A DNA stretch of 48,455 bases, from contig JAHBMJ010004696.1 in assembly GCA_018398765.1 (NCBI GenBank), positions 5,001-53,455 of the forward strand, given 5' to 3'. The notes beneath the pieces are model-generated. The model did no database searches and was not told the DNA's origin. It worked only from the letters and a program-made list of their open reading frames with translations. Positions 1 through 12,632 of this stretch are shown in pieces (the stretch's first letter is position 1; every line of letters starts with the position of its first letter). This DNA is from Chromera velia. Lineage: Eukaryota > Sar > Chromeraceae. The translations under genes and the position numbers were made by a program.

Positions 1-285
1 GAGCCTCTCACCCTTCACACCGAAGAGAAAGCACACATAAAGAAACCTGGAAAGCAAGAAAGGAAAGAATGAACGAGCAAAAGAAAAGACAACTAGAGGG
101 AAGAAAGACGAAGAACAGAGACCCGCATGTTCTTCCCCCCTTTCGCCCTCCCTCCATTCCCCCCCATCTTTCCTTTCCCCCCCCTCCCTCGCTGCTCGAC
201 CGACCGACTGACCCAGTTTGTGTGCCCCGTCAGGGACCCCATGAATTTTCTGTCAGCGGTGCTCCAGAGCTGCACGAAACCCCCC

Positions 286-324
<39 letters not shown>

Positions 325-1852
325 GGGGAGAGAGAGAGAGTTCACGGCAATAACAGTGGAGGAGTGCATTCTTTCTTCAATCTTGGCTGTCTGTCCTTTC
401 CTTGTAAGAACGCCCCCAAGAGCTGTACAGAGCGCAGCAAAACAAAACCAACAAAGTGAATTAATTAATTATGTCCACCACCCACCCACCTTCACCGTCT
501 TGTCATCGGAGCCAGTGAGGAGGAGGGTGTCGTCCAGTGAGAGGTCCACACTCCGCACGGACATGCTATGAGCCTGCAGTGCACAGTTGCACAATTCTAG
601 TTCATGAGTCCGCTTCATTTCATCACACCGAGGAAGTGAAGACTCGTTAGAGACTCTACTTTAAAAGATAGCAAGTGAGTCCAGTAGGCAGGATGAAGGC
701 AAGCAGACGACAGACGACCGAGGCACTGGGGAGAAAGCATCAGCGGAAGGGAAGTCTTCAGAGAAGAGAGAAGACAAATCCTCAAAAAAAAACGGAAGAG
801 AAACAAACAAGGAAGGGAAAGAAAGGAGAGAAATGAAGGCAAAGGATATGCCCACACTATCTTCCTCCTCTGCATCCACGTCTCTCTCCAGAAAGCAACT
901 CTATCTGGAGGGGTATAACAGGGACAGACAGGTTCGCAGTAAGAAAGGGAAAGGACTAGTTTACCGACCTTGATGACGCTGCTGTCCGCTCTTCTGCACA
1001 CAAACACGCACAGATAGGGAGAGAAAGAAAGAGAAATGAAGAGGAAGAGCGAGAGAGCAAATTCTTCCTGGAAGGGGCTTTTGAGATCGCTTGAGCACTT
1101 TTTGTGTAAGGATGTCCTCTTTCCCTTCTCTCTCAGGTCTCCTTCAAGGGACAGTCGTCTGGACACAAAGGAGACGGACAGCCGACACACACTCTTCTGT
1201 GAGATGTTCTTCCAAACCCTAACGCGCCACCAAACAGCCCCTGACTGACAGAGAGTTATGCCACAGCCGAACTGTCTTGTCGACAGAAGCCGAGGCGATT
1301 GTTGTTCCGGAGCTTGTCACGCAAATGTCCGTCACGGGGCCCTGCAGGCAGCACGGGAGGTTGGAGGGGAGGGAGGGGGGGGGTCTTTCTGTGCACCCTC
1401 TTCCTCAAGCACACCCAAAAGAAAATGCGCGCTCTCTTCTAAAAAAGGGAGATCAAGAAGCTGTTTAAGAGGTGCAAGGTCAGGGAGAACTTCACAAGAA
1501 AACAAAGCCCACCCTGCGCTCCTTCCCCGTCCGATGCAAGCCAGCTTACCTGATGCCCAACGAATCTGAAGGGTCTCTGTTGGAATTTGAAGTGCCAAAC
1601 AAAAATGGATCCGTCCTGTGAAGAGGACACCAGCTGTTTCCTGCAGATACAGAGAAGAAAAAACACTTGATTGACTCATCCAGTCAAAATTTCCTGAAGC
1701 CTCCGTGGGGAGTCAACCAATCCACTGACGCACATCACTGGGCTGAATGCCACAGCCGACACAGTCCCTCGGTGGCCCCGAAAAGAACGCTCCAAGGACG
1801 GGTCGGTAGGGAACACCCCTCCCACTTGTTGCAGCATCTGTACGCCCTTCAT
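1..1852 (-). CDS. POC1: POC1-like centriolar WD40 protein, 5' part (3' end outside window)
   Basis: POC1 proteins are WD40 beta-propellers of centrioles and basal bodies. Exons read on the minus strand: 1739-1852 (ATG at 1850-1852), 1550-1633 (or to 1640), 1250-1341, 969-993, 490-573, 213-269. They encode the POC1 hallmark DPSLERSFRGHRG near residue 17, then a strand ending DGSIFVWHFKFQQRPFRF, then GHQGPVTDI, then ASASVDKTVRLW, then SSVIKAHSMSVRSV, then LLLTGSDDKTVK, then LWSTADRKFMGSLTGH. This order matches the first repeats of animal POC1, so about four of seven repeats lie here. Phases agree across exons 3-6, including the 25-nt exon at 969-993. The exon 1-2 junction is least certain: phase favours an acceptor at 1633/1634, but family conservation (KQL) favours the upstream TGCAG. 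After TGGGTCAGT at 211-218 no further exon is seen. It is head-to-head with the gene at 2646. Confidence 0.85.
290..343. repeat. (AG)n microsatellite
   Basis: Imperfect purine AG run inside the intron just upstream (minus strand) of the last POC1 exon seen here. No function is apparent. Confidence 0.9.
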
Positions 1853-2645
1853 GTCAGCAAATTATGGGAAGGAGCTGTTGTGTGCTTCGGGCAAGGACTG
1901 CCCCTTAATTTTCTTCCCCAAAGAAAGTTTCGTCGAGGGATGATCGAGACAGGAACGATCTCAACTTGATTCGTCTCACCGAATTTTTGGAAAAACTCGG
2001 GGATTCTAAGCAAAAGCATGAACACAACTGTGAAAATTCGTTTACCCAGTTGTCCACCGGCAATCAGGCAGACAGTTTACCAAAACCTGGGACTGCAGAA
2101 GGATGCCTGGAGATGCCTGATCACGATTCAATTAAGATTTCTGGTCTCACCAAAGTCTGGGCATGCGGCGGCGCGCTCTGGCCCGGCTAATGCTCGGCCG
2201 GCGCGCCGCCCATCGCCGCCGCCCGCATGCATGCGCATGAATTAAATTGTCAGCTTTAAAATTGGGGCACGATTCGCGCGAAAGGGTTGATTTTTTTGTG
2301 CATGCATGCAGTTTTTCCCATGCAATCATGCATGCATGCATGCATTTTTTTCATTTGGATCGGCTTCCATGATCATTAATCAACTCCTACAATAGAATCA
2401 AATGAAAGCACAGAGAAACGTCATTCCCATGGCTGTATCACCCTTTTGCACACACCTAACTCGACTGAGCCTTCTGAAAGTTTCGTCTGGATGAGTTGAT
2501 GGCGTAGTAATTTTGTTTCAATGAGGGAGGAAGGTGTTGCTTTGTTCATTTGATCGAGACTTAATTTGTGCAGCCTCCACCTCTATAGCCACAGCTGGTT
2601 TTGTGCGTCTCGAAACGCCCTCTTGTGCTCCAAAAAAGCATAATC
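1853..2645. promoter_or_regulatory. Divergent intergenic region between POC1 and the secreted-protein gene
   Basis: These 793 bp separate two start codons that point away from each other. The region holds a GC-rich patch at 2164-2235, including GCGCGCCGCC at 2201-2210, then TGCATGCA repeats at 2225-2344 and an AT-rich stretch at 2345-2520. The ORFs in it overlap the GC patch and show no family resemblance. The promoter role is inferred from position and base composition; no TATA box could be assigned. Confidence 0.5.
2225..2344. promoter_or_regulatory. Cluster of TGCATGCA motifs
   Basis: GCATGCATGC lies at 2225-2234, TGCATGCATGCA at 2299-2310 and a longer (ATGC)n run at 2328-2344. TGCATGCA is a known binding core of ApiAP2 factors in apicomplexans. 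Its use as an operator here is inference; the last copy may simply be an ATGC microsatellite. Confidence 0.4.
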
Positions 2646-5600
2646 ATGTTGCGGCTGCTTGTTGTCGGCAGTCTTTTCTGCAGTCTTGGCGCAGGGGACT
2701 CTGCTTCTGATGGGTCGATTCTTCCACCAGTCGCCCAGGCCCAAGAGCTGATGGGATTGGACCCGTCAGTGGCCATGGTGGAAGAGTCCAGCGTCAACAG
2801 AGGGGGCAGACAGGCAGCCCCGGTGAATCCAGGTGAAACCTTGGAGGTGGGGGAAGAGGAAGGGAGAGCGAGACCTAACGAAGAAGCAGGGAAGGCAGCA
2901 CAGCATGAGGAGAAGAAATCTTTTTTGGACTCTTTCCTGGAAGACGATTTTGGAGACTCTCCTTCTTCCTTTGCCTCTATCGGAACACGCAGAAACAAAG
3001 AACGAGTACCAACGACATCAAAGATGCCCATCAAGTCAGATGGCACTTCGAGGAGGGAGGCAGAAGGAAGGCCAGTACATGTGGAGGCTGCAGCTCTGGA
3101 TCTTTCAGATTCGTCTCTGGACCTCACAGGAGAATTTCATAAGACGATGCTGGAAGTCTGCTTTCAGTACAATGAGGTGGTCAGTCGACTGGGTCTGGGC
3201 TGTGACAGGTAGGACAAAATGTGGCAGCGGGATTGTCTCCACTCTAAATCGAATGTGAAAGGGTCGAGTGAAGGATACCATGCGACTTGTTGTGGTGCAG
3301 GCATCAGGGAGAAAGTGGGTGCGCGGATCGGATCTACATTTTTTTTATAACTCATCTTATGCTCTCGCGATTCTAGTCATAGACACGCTGTGTCAATTTG
3401 TTGTCCACCTACACACGAAATACTTTTCAGACTCCCCTTTTACTGAGAGAAACATAAGTTCTTTACTCATTCATTTGAATCGTCCATCAATTTCCCCTGG
3501 CGTTGTCTTGTCTGAGTGCAGTTCGAAAAGCAGTCGAACAAGATCTACCAGGAGGCCGTCATTGACTGCCCCAAAAGTTTAGACGAGTGGACCAAGAAGA
3601 CGCTGGAGGAGTGGACTCAATACGATCAGACGCAGGAGGCAAGAAAAGACGTCCGTCTATATAGAAGAAAGACATGAGCTGCTCTGCCTGCATTGGTATG
3701 GATCTTGTCTGCTTTGGTCTCGATCTTGCGTCCTTTGCTTTTCATATCTCTACCCGCTTCATTGTCCATCTGTCTGTCGTGGGTGGGAGAGATGAGTGTG
3801 CCGTCATTGTGGGCCTTTTTGAGAGAGAGTCCTTTTCCGTTCTGGGGTCCCAAGGTAGAATTGCGAATTGCTTGCGGTCCTTGCAAAATATTTCCAGCAC
3901 ATCTTTCTCCTTTGCTCCAGTGTGCTGGCTTTGACACTGTGAAAATTGTTACGCACTTCTTTGCATTAAACAGGAAAAGAGGAGGAGTCTCATTGAGGCA
4001 GCGGCGATAGAGGAAAATTTTCAGCAAATGTCCAGCTTTATCCTGGTCAGTCACCACGGGCTGCGGCATGCATCCATACCCTCTGCATAGCTCTAATTTC
4101 TATTGATAGACTCTCCGCATTCGTCAAACGCTCTGTACTGCCGAGTTCTTATAAAGTCTACCTGCCGTTCTGTGTTTTGCGCTGCAGTCTGTGGATGCCT
4201 GATCAGATCATAATCTCCTTCCACGGCTGTTTGTGTCCGATAGACGCGCCTCCGCATCGTCGCTTTTTCTTTTTCTTCTGAGATTTGCACTTCCACTGTC
4301 TGCTTGGTTCTTTGCCTTGTGGCGGCCTCTGTTGGTGGTGCACCAATATGTTTGGGCCACTTCTCTATGCACTGTCTCCATCCTTTTCTCTTTCTTCGTT
4401 CGTGCAGGAACAAAGTCAACGATTTATCAAGCTCGTCAAGCTCCATACGGTCGGTCAGCTGGTGACTGCAATCCATTGCACATGTCCTTGCATGACTGGC
4501 CGAAGTCTCCGTGATTTGCTCCCAAAAGATGCACATGCCGTTGAGGAACACATTTTTTTCTAGCTCCATCTCCCTCTTCTCCCCTTCTCTTCTGTTCCCT
4601 TCGAAAATAATTTTCATTTTTTCCCCCTCCGTTTCGTCCCCTGTCCCCTTCGACAAATTATCGATGCGTGCAAAGCCTCGCGTTCGTGTTTCTTCCGCAT
4701 GCCTCGACTTCTTCTTTACTCTCCCTACTTCCCACTTCTGCTTTGACTCTTTCAGATTGAGATGGAGAAAAAGGTCGCGATGGCGATGAACATGTTGCTG
4801 CAACTCAAAGCGGTACGTCAGTCGCTTGGTCGCGTGCGGGGCTGCATAAGGCTGGGAGAGGGAACTTTGACAGACCCTCGCAGGTTTTTTTGGATGCATG
4901 TGCCGGCCGACAGGGGGGGGCTTACTAAAAGAACTGAATTCTTGACAAGGTCTTTTCTTTGAAGTTTCACGATCTCATCAAGGTTCCTGGGACTTCTGTT
5001 AGTCAGAAGAATCGATCAGTCTACTTGAGAGAGTTTTCAAGTCCAATCAGGGAGAAGCGTTTTGGGACTCATTTGTGTCTATGCTTACATTTCGTGTGTG
5101 CATTCTTTCGTTGAGAAACGTAAAGACTCAACCACACGGAGATGCCACTGCCACTGACTGACTGGATGTGTGTGTGTGTGTGTGTGTGTCTGTGTGTGTG
5201 TTTGCAGAAGAAGAGGTTGTCCAGCGACTTCAAATTTGTCCTTCACAGAGCCTCGATGCCCTTTGCTTCCCACTGGGTGGCCGTCCCTCTGGACAACGAG
5301 GCTGTTTCCATTCCTGGCGAGAAGATTGAACTGCCGGACTTCGCACCCGTACACGCGAACAGCGGGGACATGATGTCCAGAGAGGAGTACGAGAACAGCC
5401 TTGTGGGGTCGGTTGGTCAGACAGACAGTGAGGTACTCTCTCTGAAGCTGGAGCATCTCCTTCTCTGTCAAGAAAATTGAATTTCTCTTCGGAAGAAGAA
5501 AGGAAAAAATCCCACACGGCATATTGAGAGAAGCTGTGTGAGTACAGAAAAAAGAACTGATGCAGAAAAAAGAGAGATAGACTTTTCTCAACTGACGTGC

Positions 5601-8600
5601 AGGTACTACGACGCCCTCCAGAATTTGAAGGACGGTCTTGAGAAGAGGTTCCAGTTCTCTCAGGTGGAAGAGATGGGGAGAAGCCTCACGGAAGTGAGGG
5701 CCTCTATGTACGCAACAATGGACAGCATCTGGAAGGTGGGCCTGCCTGCCTGGCTGTCTGCTTCTCTTTCATTTTAGCTGCATGCATGAATGCGTGCGCA
5801 CGTCTTTCCGTCTCTGTCACCTCCCCCCCCCCTCTCTCTCTGCATGTCTGTGTATTATCTATCCATCTCTCGCCCGTTGTGGGTGCATGCAATATCTCTC
5901 AGCGTCTTTGTGCGTTCTCTCGTCGCATTAATGTGGCAACCGCTCCCTTATTCTGCTCCTCTCATCCCTCCTGTTCGTGTTTCCCCATGCCCCCATGCAG
6001 CTGGACAGCGAGAAGGCTACGCAGATCATCAAGAGCATGAAGGGATCCCTTCAGTTGAAGAAAATGGAACAAGTGCAATCTCCCCCACAGACCACACCGG
6101 CAGATGGAGGAGGAGGTTTCCTCGAGGAGGGTCAGGAGGAGGCCCTCAGACCAGAAAGGGCAAGTGGAGCCCGAGCAGCTGCCGCTGCGTTTCTGCAACT
6201 AGCGGAGCAAGAGAGACTGACCCAGCGTGCCGTGCCTCGAGGGGCAGGGTCAGAACCCCAGAAGGATCCATGGCTGCCTGGAACAACTCTTCGAAGTTTT
6301 GTCACAGACCAATTGACCAGATGGCGAGATCATTTCGGGACCGACGAAGAGTACGCACAGTCTCTGCAGCTTGTCCGAGAGGCGGTGACAGACGAGGCCC
6401 TTCTCTCTGCCTGCACGGAAATGAAAGACCCCTTAATGGTCTTTCAGATGATCCCGCCTTCAGGCAGAAATAAAAAGGCAGTGGATGTGAACCCCACATT
6501 GCAAAAACTCCTGACTGACTACATCCAGTCGCATCCTGACGGGGTGCTTCCAGAAAATCCACATGAGCAGAAGCAATTCTCAAAACATGTGGCGCTGTTT
6601 GCAATTCTCCTGTCAAGCGATTCTGTCCAGGCCCATGAATTGGAGTCAATCAAAGAAAAGTATGGGGTGGGTAGTTGAGAGTCTATCTTTTTGTTTGGCT
6701 GTCGAGGAGAGCGAGAGAAGGAAGGGTATTTATTTCTGTCCTCTGTCTCCCGCCTTGTCGATGTCTACCCTCAACTCGTCCTTCCTAACAAATATCTTCC
6801 GTCTGCCAATCCTCCGTTTGTGTAAACTGCATCAAGAGCAGGCTGATTTGCTTTTTCTAGGCAGTCTCCCTGTGGACTTTTCCGCTTCCTTTGTCCCTAC
6901 CTGTTGTCTGGCGAGGTTTCGTTGCTCGATATGTTGTGGCCCGAGTGTCTTTGTGTTTCTTTCTGCAAAGGGAACCTCTCTCTCTGTACGTCCGTCCATG
7001 CGTGTTCTCTTTCCTTTCTCTCTTCTGCATGCAGGGGGGTATTGACTCTGGCACTCTGATCAAACAGCTGATCCAGGAGAAGGTGGGCAGTTAGGGCGTG
7101 TTGTTTGACTCACTAACTGGGTCTTACTCTCCGATTTCTTCATTGTCCTGTATGTTCGTTGGAGGAAAGTGAGGCGTGAAGGTGCCTGGCGCATCATTCT
7201 GCCTCGTTGTCCTTCCATGATTGTCCTTTCCAGAGTTTCTTTTTGGTTTTTCTTTTGTCTTCATTGCAGACGGCACGTCTTTTCATCTTTCCAGAGGGGC
7301 AAACGGTTTTGACTTGTCGCATCAAACGTGTGGATTTTTCTACGCTCGAGTACTGCATTCTTTGCTTTTGTTTTCGCGTTCTGCGACGACGCTGCTTCTG
7401 CTTTCAGTCTGCTTTTCTTTTCGCTTGAGTGGCGCAAAAGCATGGGGGTGCACACTTTGTTTGATGCTAGCTGCGTCTGAGTTTCTGAATCTGACTTTCT
7501 GAGTGCAGCTCGACTTTGATGATTTGGTCTCTGCACTTCCGAGACTCGGAGCCGACTACGCAGAGACACCTAATCTGGAGGCAATAGAGGTCGGTTGTTT
7601 TCCTTGTTGGGGTTTTGTGTTTTCTTTCTGGTCTTTCTGTTTGCCCCTCATATTTTTCAGTGAGTGAGGATGGGGCTGCAAAGGAGGAATACAGTCAGTG
7701 GAAGCTGATAGTCTGGTGAAAGGGGAAATACGCATCTGAACTTATTATCTGTGAATCGACGGTGAAAGACTTCTTCTTGCCCAGTTCGTTTTACCACCTA
7801 TCATTTTTATCCGTGAAAAGAGAGCAAAAGCATCTGTAGAAGGACCTTGGCTAGGGAGGATGGCTTAGGTCCCGAAAGAGCACGCTATCTGTCTGTAATC
7901 TGCCTATCAGTCTGCCTATGAGTCTGCCCATCTGGACGTGTTTTTTGGTGTTCTGTCTGTGCATGAATTTGTATGTCCCTTTCACTACATGACTTTCTTA
8001 TTTGTGGCTCGGTTTGGACGCCCGCTTCTTTCTTTGTGTCCGTCTCTGTCTGCAGCCTGCCATCGAAATCAATTCGAACGACTGGAGGGAAACTGTCTGC
8101 TGTCGGTACCTCTTTGGAAGGGACACCGTTCAGAAGAAGGACCTAGAGTCAGTCAGTCAGTCCGTCAGGCAGGCAGGGAATAGATCTGCAATTCTGCCAG
8201 GCAGCATACGCGTCTGTCTGCACATATGAAGACCATCATGTACGGGAGTTTATGAGTGACTGGTTCAGTCATTCAGTCATACGGTAGCATGTTTCTTTCT
8301 TCCTTTCACACCCTGGTGGCCTGTGGCTTCGTGTCTTCCTATCCTCTTTTCGTTCTTCCTCTCACGATAGGATTTGTGTCGGCATCTATGATGTAAATGA
8401 GCGGCGTTTGTAAATGAAACAAACAGAAGAGGTTTCACTCTCTCGGTTCCTGTTCCTGCGTTCAACCTCATCACATGTCCGTCTGTGCGTCTTTCTCTCT
8501 TTCTGTGTCTGACTGCAGCGCCAGTACGCAAGGCTGCATCAGTAAGTTGGCTTGTCTGTCTCTGTCTCTCTTTTGGTTTGTTCTCTTTTGTTCCTTTCTT

Positions 8601-10973
8601 GTTCCCCTTCCATCTCTTCGAAATGGAATCAGGGCTGCCACGAACAAAAACTGGAGTATTTTCGTTTCGACTTTAGCGCCATAAAAGAAAGTCCTGAAAC
8701 CCTAACCATTTTTATTATGTGGCATGAGCATTTAGGTTCCGACTCTTCCGAATCGCTTCATCAGTTTTTGTTATTAAAAAGTAAAAAACAGTTGGACTCG
8801 GTCAGACTACGAGTCAACCTGTTAAGAAAATCTGACAGTTACAGGCAGCAGGAAACCAGCCACAATTCCATTAAGATTAAGTATGCTCAACCATTCTCTG
8901 TCCCTATAATTTTTCTCGAGACTGCATTCGTCCATCCACTGATTCCTGCTTCCTCTGCTTTGTGTTTTGGCCTTCATGCAGACCTAAGCGCCCCCTTCCC
9001 ACGGAAGCCCACACAGCCAGAGACTATCACCATGAGAAGCACGGAATTCGCAGTCTGCAGTCAGGTCAGCGGGCGTCAAAAGGGAGAGCGGAAGAAAAAA
9101 GCTCAGCACCAGAAGGCCTTTTGCTTTGTTCGTAAAAACGAGAGCCTGATCTGATATGTTTTGTTTCTGATCAGGAATTCGTGCCCAAACTGAATTGAGG
9201 TCTTTGACTGAATCTTCTGGTGCTCCGTTTGTTATAGTCTCGTCAACTGAATGTTAACAGTGAGGTTCTTTTTTAACGAACCCTGTTCCCATGCAAATCC
9301 TTTTTGTGTCTCCTGCATGCAGTCCGAAATGTACTGGTGGCTCCACAATACGAAGACAAGAATGTTGATGTACGAAGAATTGTACGAGGACTATCTGAGG
9401 AAGACGATTGAGTTCTCTGTGAACAACCCCTCGAGGACTTGGAAGTCTAGACTGCCTGATGACGACGCAGAGGAAGAATACACCCCCCTGGCCTTCCAGT
9501 TGTGCCCCTGTTTCCCTGACAAGGAGGGCACGGAGCTCGCGCACACACGGCTGTCTTATGTGCGGTCGGACGGTTTCTGCGGAGTGGAGGATCTTCCCGA
9601 CTCTGCAGAGAAGATGGAGCTGGAGGATGGCGTTGGAAGGGTGGACATTCTGACAGACGATGTGCAGAGAGACATGTGCTCAAGAGGAAAGGGCAGAGAG
9701 GAGTTCCCTGAGGGAGCGCGGTGAGTGCACAAGTGGAAAGCGACGATGCATATTCTTTTCGGAACGCTGAGTTCCTGTTCAGGTTGTTCTTTTGTGATGT
9801 CAAGGGTACAGAATCGTGTGACTTCCAGAGGGAAAAGACAGCTGCCTTGTTCGAGCAGGGAAAAAACTGGCATGATATGACATGTGCCGCACAGGCATTC
9901 AAAAAGGCAGACGGACAGACAAGGAGGGAAGCAGCAATACGTTGGGATCCACTACGCAGTTCTTAGCTTATCTGTGGATGCATCCATGGAGTCGTCTCTC
10001 TTCTGCTCAGAATGCAGCATTAACGACCTGATAAGATGACCCATCCTCCTTGAAGTGCAAGGACGAATAAGTAAAAAAACAAAATTATCAGTTCAAGAGT
10101 CAAATGTGGATCATGTGTTTGCAGTCTGACTCGCTACGACGGCCCGGACACTTTGCGACGCGTGAAGAATGCAGTCGACTCTGCGTTGTCCTCCAGGTCC
10201 AGAAACTGCATGCAGTCCACTGCTTCGAACCTGCACGCAGCCAGGGGATGCACGCGAATTGACGCACGCAAAATGCTGAATGACCGTCTCTTTCAACTCC
10301 TCACGCACTCAAGGTCAGTCACTCAGACAATTAAGACAGATTGATTGTATGCAAAGAAAAGAGGGAGGCGCACTCACACACGACTCGACAGAGAGATTCG
10401 GGGAGAGCTCACACGCAGGCAGCTAGGCAAGCAAAGACGGCAAATTCGGAGCACGGAGTCCCATGCAAAAAAAAATAAATTCTTCGGTTTTAGATAGTTG
10501 AAAAGGGTTGACTTCTCACGAAGTTTCCTGTGCAGGCTGATTTAATCTTTTGTTTCTCACTCCCGCCCCTTACTGCCCCCTTCTGAGAGCGTGCAGGTTC
10601 TCAGAGAAGCTCGTCGATTCTGCTGACGGAGACGATGTGGAGGAAGCGGCGGTCGTGAATGAGTTTGCAGTCCTCTGTGAACCTTTCTGTAGTGCTCAGT
10701 CAGTTGTTAGTGTTCTTTCTGCACTCAACTTTCTTTCCGTAGCTCTCTCTTCCTCACAAAAAGTGGAATCTTCTGTTCTTCTCCTTCCGCTCGCCCGCGT
10801 CGAAGTATGATGTCTTTTCTGAGGCAGGCTTTCGATCATTTCAGGTTTCCGTTCGTTCAATCGCCTGGGAACACGCGCGCTTGTTCTTGGCCAGCCTGGA
10901 ATAGCAAAGGAGAGACCATGTTGCTTTCCAGCTTCCTCTTCTGAATGTACGTGCCCTCCCTCTCTCTGCCTTG

Positions 10974-11014
<41 letters not shown>

Positions 11015-11687
11015 AGGTGCGAGATGGACTCTCTCTTCACAAAGCAGGACGTCCCCCCTCTGTTCGCTGAGGAGTCCGCATTCGACATCCGATTCCTCCG
11101 AGACCCCCGATTTTCTAGATTTGTCAAGAGCGTCTTCAACGAGCACCTAGGACACTCCATTCTGGTGGATGCCAACGGCCCCAAACCGGGAGAGACGGAC
11201 AAGGCCATAGCCAAGGTGGAGGCTCTCCTCAAACAACACAGGTCAGAAAGTGCTTGTGTGAGGAAGGGGATAGAAGGGCACAGTGGGACCATTTCCCCCC
11301 TCCCTTTTCGATCAAATCACATCTGTCTCTGCCTCGGTCCGTTGATTTCCTTGTGCATCATTCCACATTTCTTTGTGTATGTGCAGAGAAGCGTATTTGG
11401 AGAACGCAAAGAAGCACGGTTGCCGGGCGTTCGACGAGTTGAATTCGATTGGGAAGGTGGGAGATGGGGACCCGGGAGCTTTGGACCCTGAGGCTTTGAG
11501 GGCAGCGATGGAACTTTGTTTCGATCTGAGGGTCTCGTACGACCAGATGGTGGCCTACATGGTCAGACTCCACGCAACAATTTTCAGAACGGCAACGCAG
11601 CAGGACGGCGCAGGGGCGTTCAGGGGAGACGTGCAAGGGTGGCTCTCCGACCATGTCTTCAACTTTTCGGTTTTTGATGAGAATTAA
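2646..11687 (+). CDS. Large predicted secreted protein, 18 exons, family unknown
   Basis: Exons: 2646-3179, 3522-3650, 3974-4045, 4408-4449, 4756-4812, 5208-5407, 5603-5735, 6001-6666, 7035-7082, 7509-7589, 8056-8105, 8519-8541, 8982-9064, 9323-9720, 10125-10313, 10597-10698, 11017-11241, 11387-11687. Together they give 1111 codons with consistent phase. The start MLRLLVVGSLFCSLGAG looks like a signal peptide; residues 20-150 are acidic and low-complexity. Later exons are mostly helical and charged (for example FEKQSNKIYQEA, SEMYWWLHNTKTRML). No transmembrane segment or catalytic motif was seen. The C-terminal exon reads MELCFDLRVSYDQM and ends SVFDEN. The stretch 8056-9064 is weakest: ending exon 11 at 8105 keeps phase, whereas ending it at 8151 keeps a better-looking peptide (YLFGRDTVQKKDLE) but breaks phase downstream. 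I do not recognise the family. It is an ordinary intron-rich host gene, divergent from POC1. Confidence 0.75.
5166..5200. repeat. (TG)n microsatellite next to a splice acceptor
   Basis: A TG repeat runs to within a few bases of the TTGCAG acceptor of exon 6 of the secreted-protein gene, taking the place of a pyrimidine tract. Confidence 0.85.
10972..11012. repeat. (GT)n microsatellite next to a splice acceptor
   Basis: The GT repeat ends at the GTACAG acceptor of exon 17 of the secreted-protein gene, the same arrangement as at 5166-5200. Confidence 0.85.
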
Positions 11688-12262
11688 TGATGCATGGAAT
11701 CGGGAGGCCGAGAAGACCTTGCCCAGTGGCAGTGTGGTGGCCATATACATCTACGCATGGATCAAGTCAACAGCGAAACACATAATCGTTTTTTTGCGGT
11801 AACTTGAACGACGAACCCTCGATCCTTCTCACATCAAGTTTGACCATTAACATATCATCAATTAATATTGAAATAATTCTAATAAAGAACAACACGTGTA
11901 CTGGCATAATACGGGGCACAGCTTCTCCGACTTCTCGATATCTAAGCCCTAGCCATTTGTGGGGGCGACCTCTAAAAGATAAAACGGTGACAGTGTCCTA
12001 GGGCAGCATATATCACTGTTTAGGCACTGTTAGTTTGATCGAACGTCTAACTCTTTTTAGTTTATGAGAAATCGACCTCCAATATTAGGCTCCAAAGTTT
12101 GACGAAAATTAGTAATTTAGCTTTCCAAATTATTTAGTTTACCATTCTAAATTACTTTAAATTACTCTAAATTCTAGTCTAAATTTCTTTAAACTGGGGT
12201 TCATACTGTAAAGCCTTAAACAACAAAAACTCAGGCCAACTTTCTTTCTTTTTTTCTTTTAG
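11688..12262. other. AT-rich intergenic stretch
   Basis: No coding signal. It is rich in TAAATTACT-type words at 12100-12200. A block at 12180-12225 (TTTAAA..GGGGTTCATACTGTAAAG) has an inverted, diverged counterpart near 17660-17695, beyond the other end of the mobile element. Confidence 0.6.
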
Positions 12263-12330
12263 GGATGGCTATCGTATCGATATCGATCGATATCGATAAA
12301 TATTGTATCATATTGATATCGTTCGACCTC
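12263..12330 (+). repeat. Left inverted-repeat arm
   Basis: Begins AGGGATGGCTATCG and continues with nested ATCGAT palindromes (ATATCGATCGATATCGAT). Pairs in inverted orientation with 17302-17389. Confidence 0.5.
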
Positions 12331-12632
12331 TAAAAAAGGCTATATCGTCGATATCTTCGATATTGACATAAATTTTTAAGCGTACGAGCCTAAAACCTAG
12401 TATAAACGGTTTCATTTGACATTCCCTGATCCTAGAAATTTTAGGAGATTTTTTTGAAACGTAAAATTCATTGAGGAACTGGTAAAAAATTGTGTAGGGC
12501 TTCAAACTATAAGGGGGGCTTCGCCCCCCTTCCCCTCCCCAAATAAATATTTTGACAACACACTGGGACACACATGTATAAAGTACATTTCAGATCGAAA
12601 CACCACAAAGCAACAACAATTGAGAAGCTTTC

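Noticed and set aside
615-1190. 191-codon minus-strand ORF
   Set aside because: Only the 25-nt POC1 exon inside it matches the family; the rest is intron.
4950-5000. Possible 18-nt exon (FHDLIK) in the secreted-protein gene
   Set aside because: It would fit phase, but the acceptor is weak (TTGAAG) and it is not needed.
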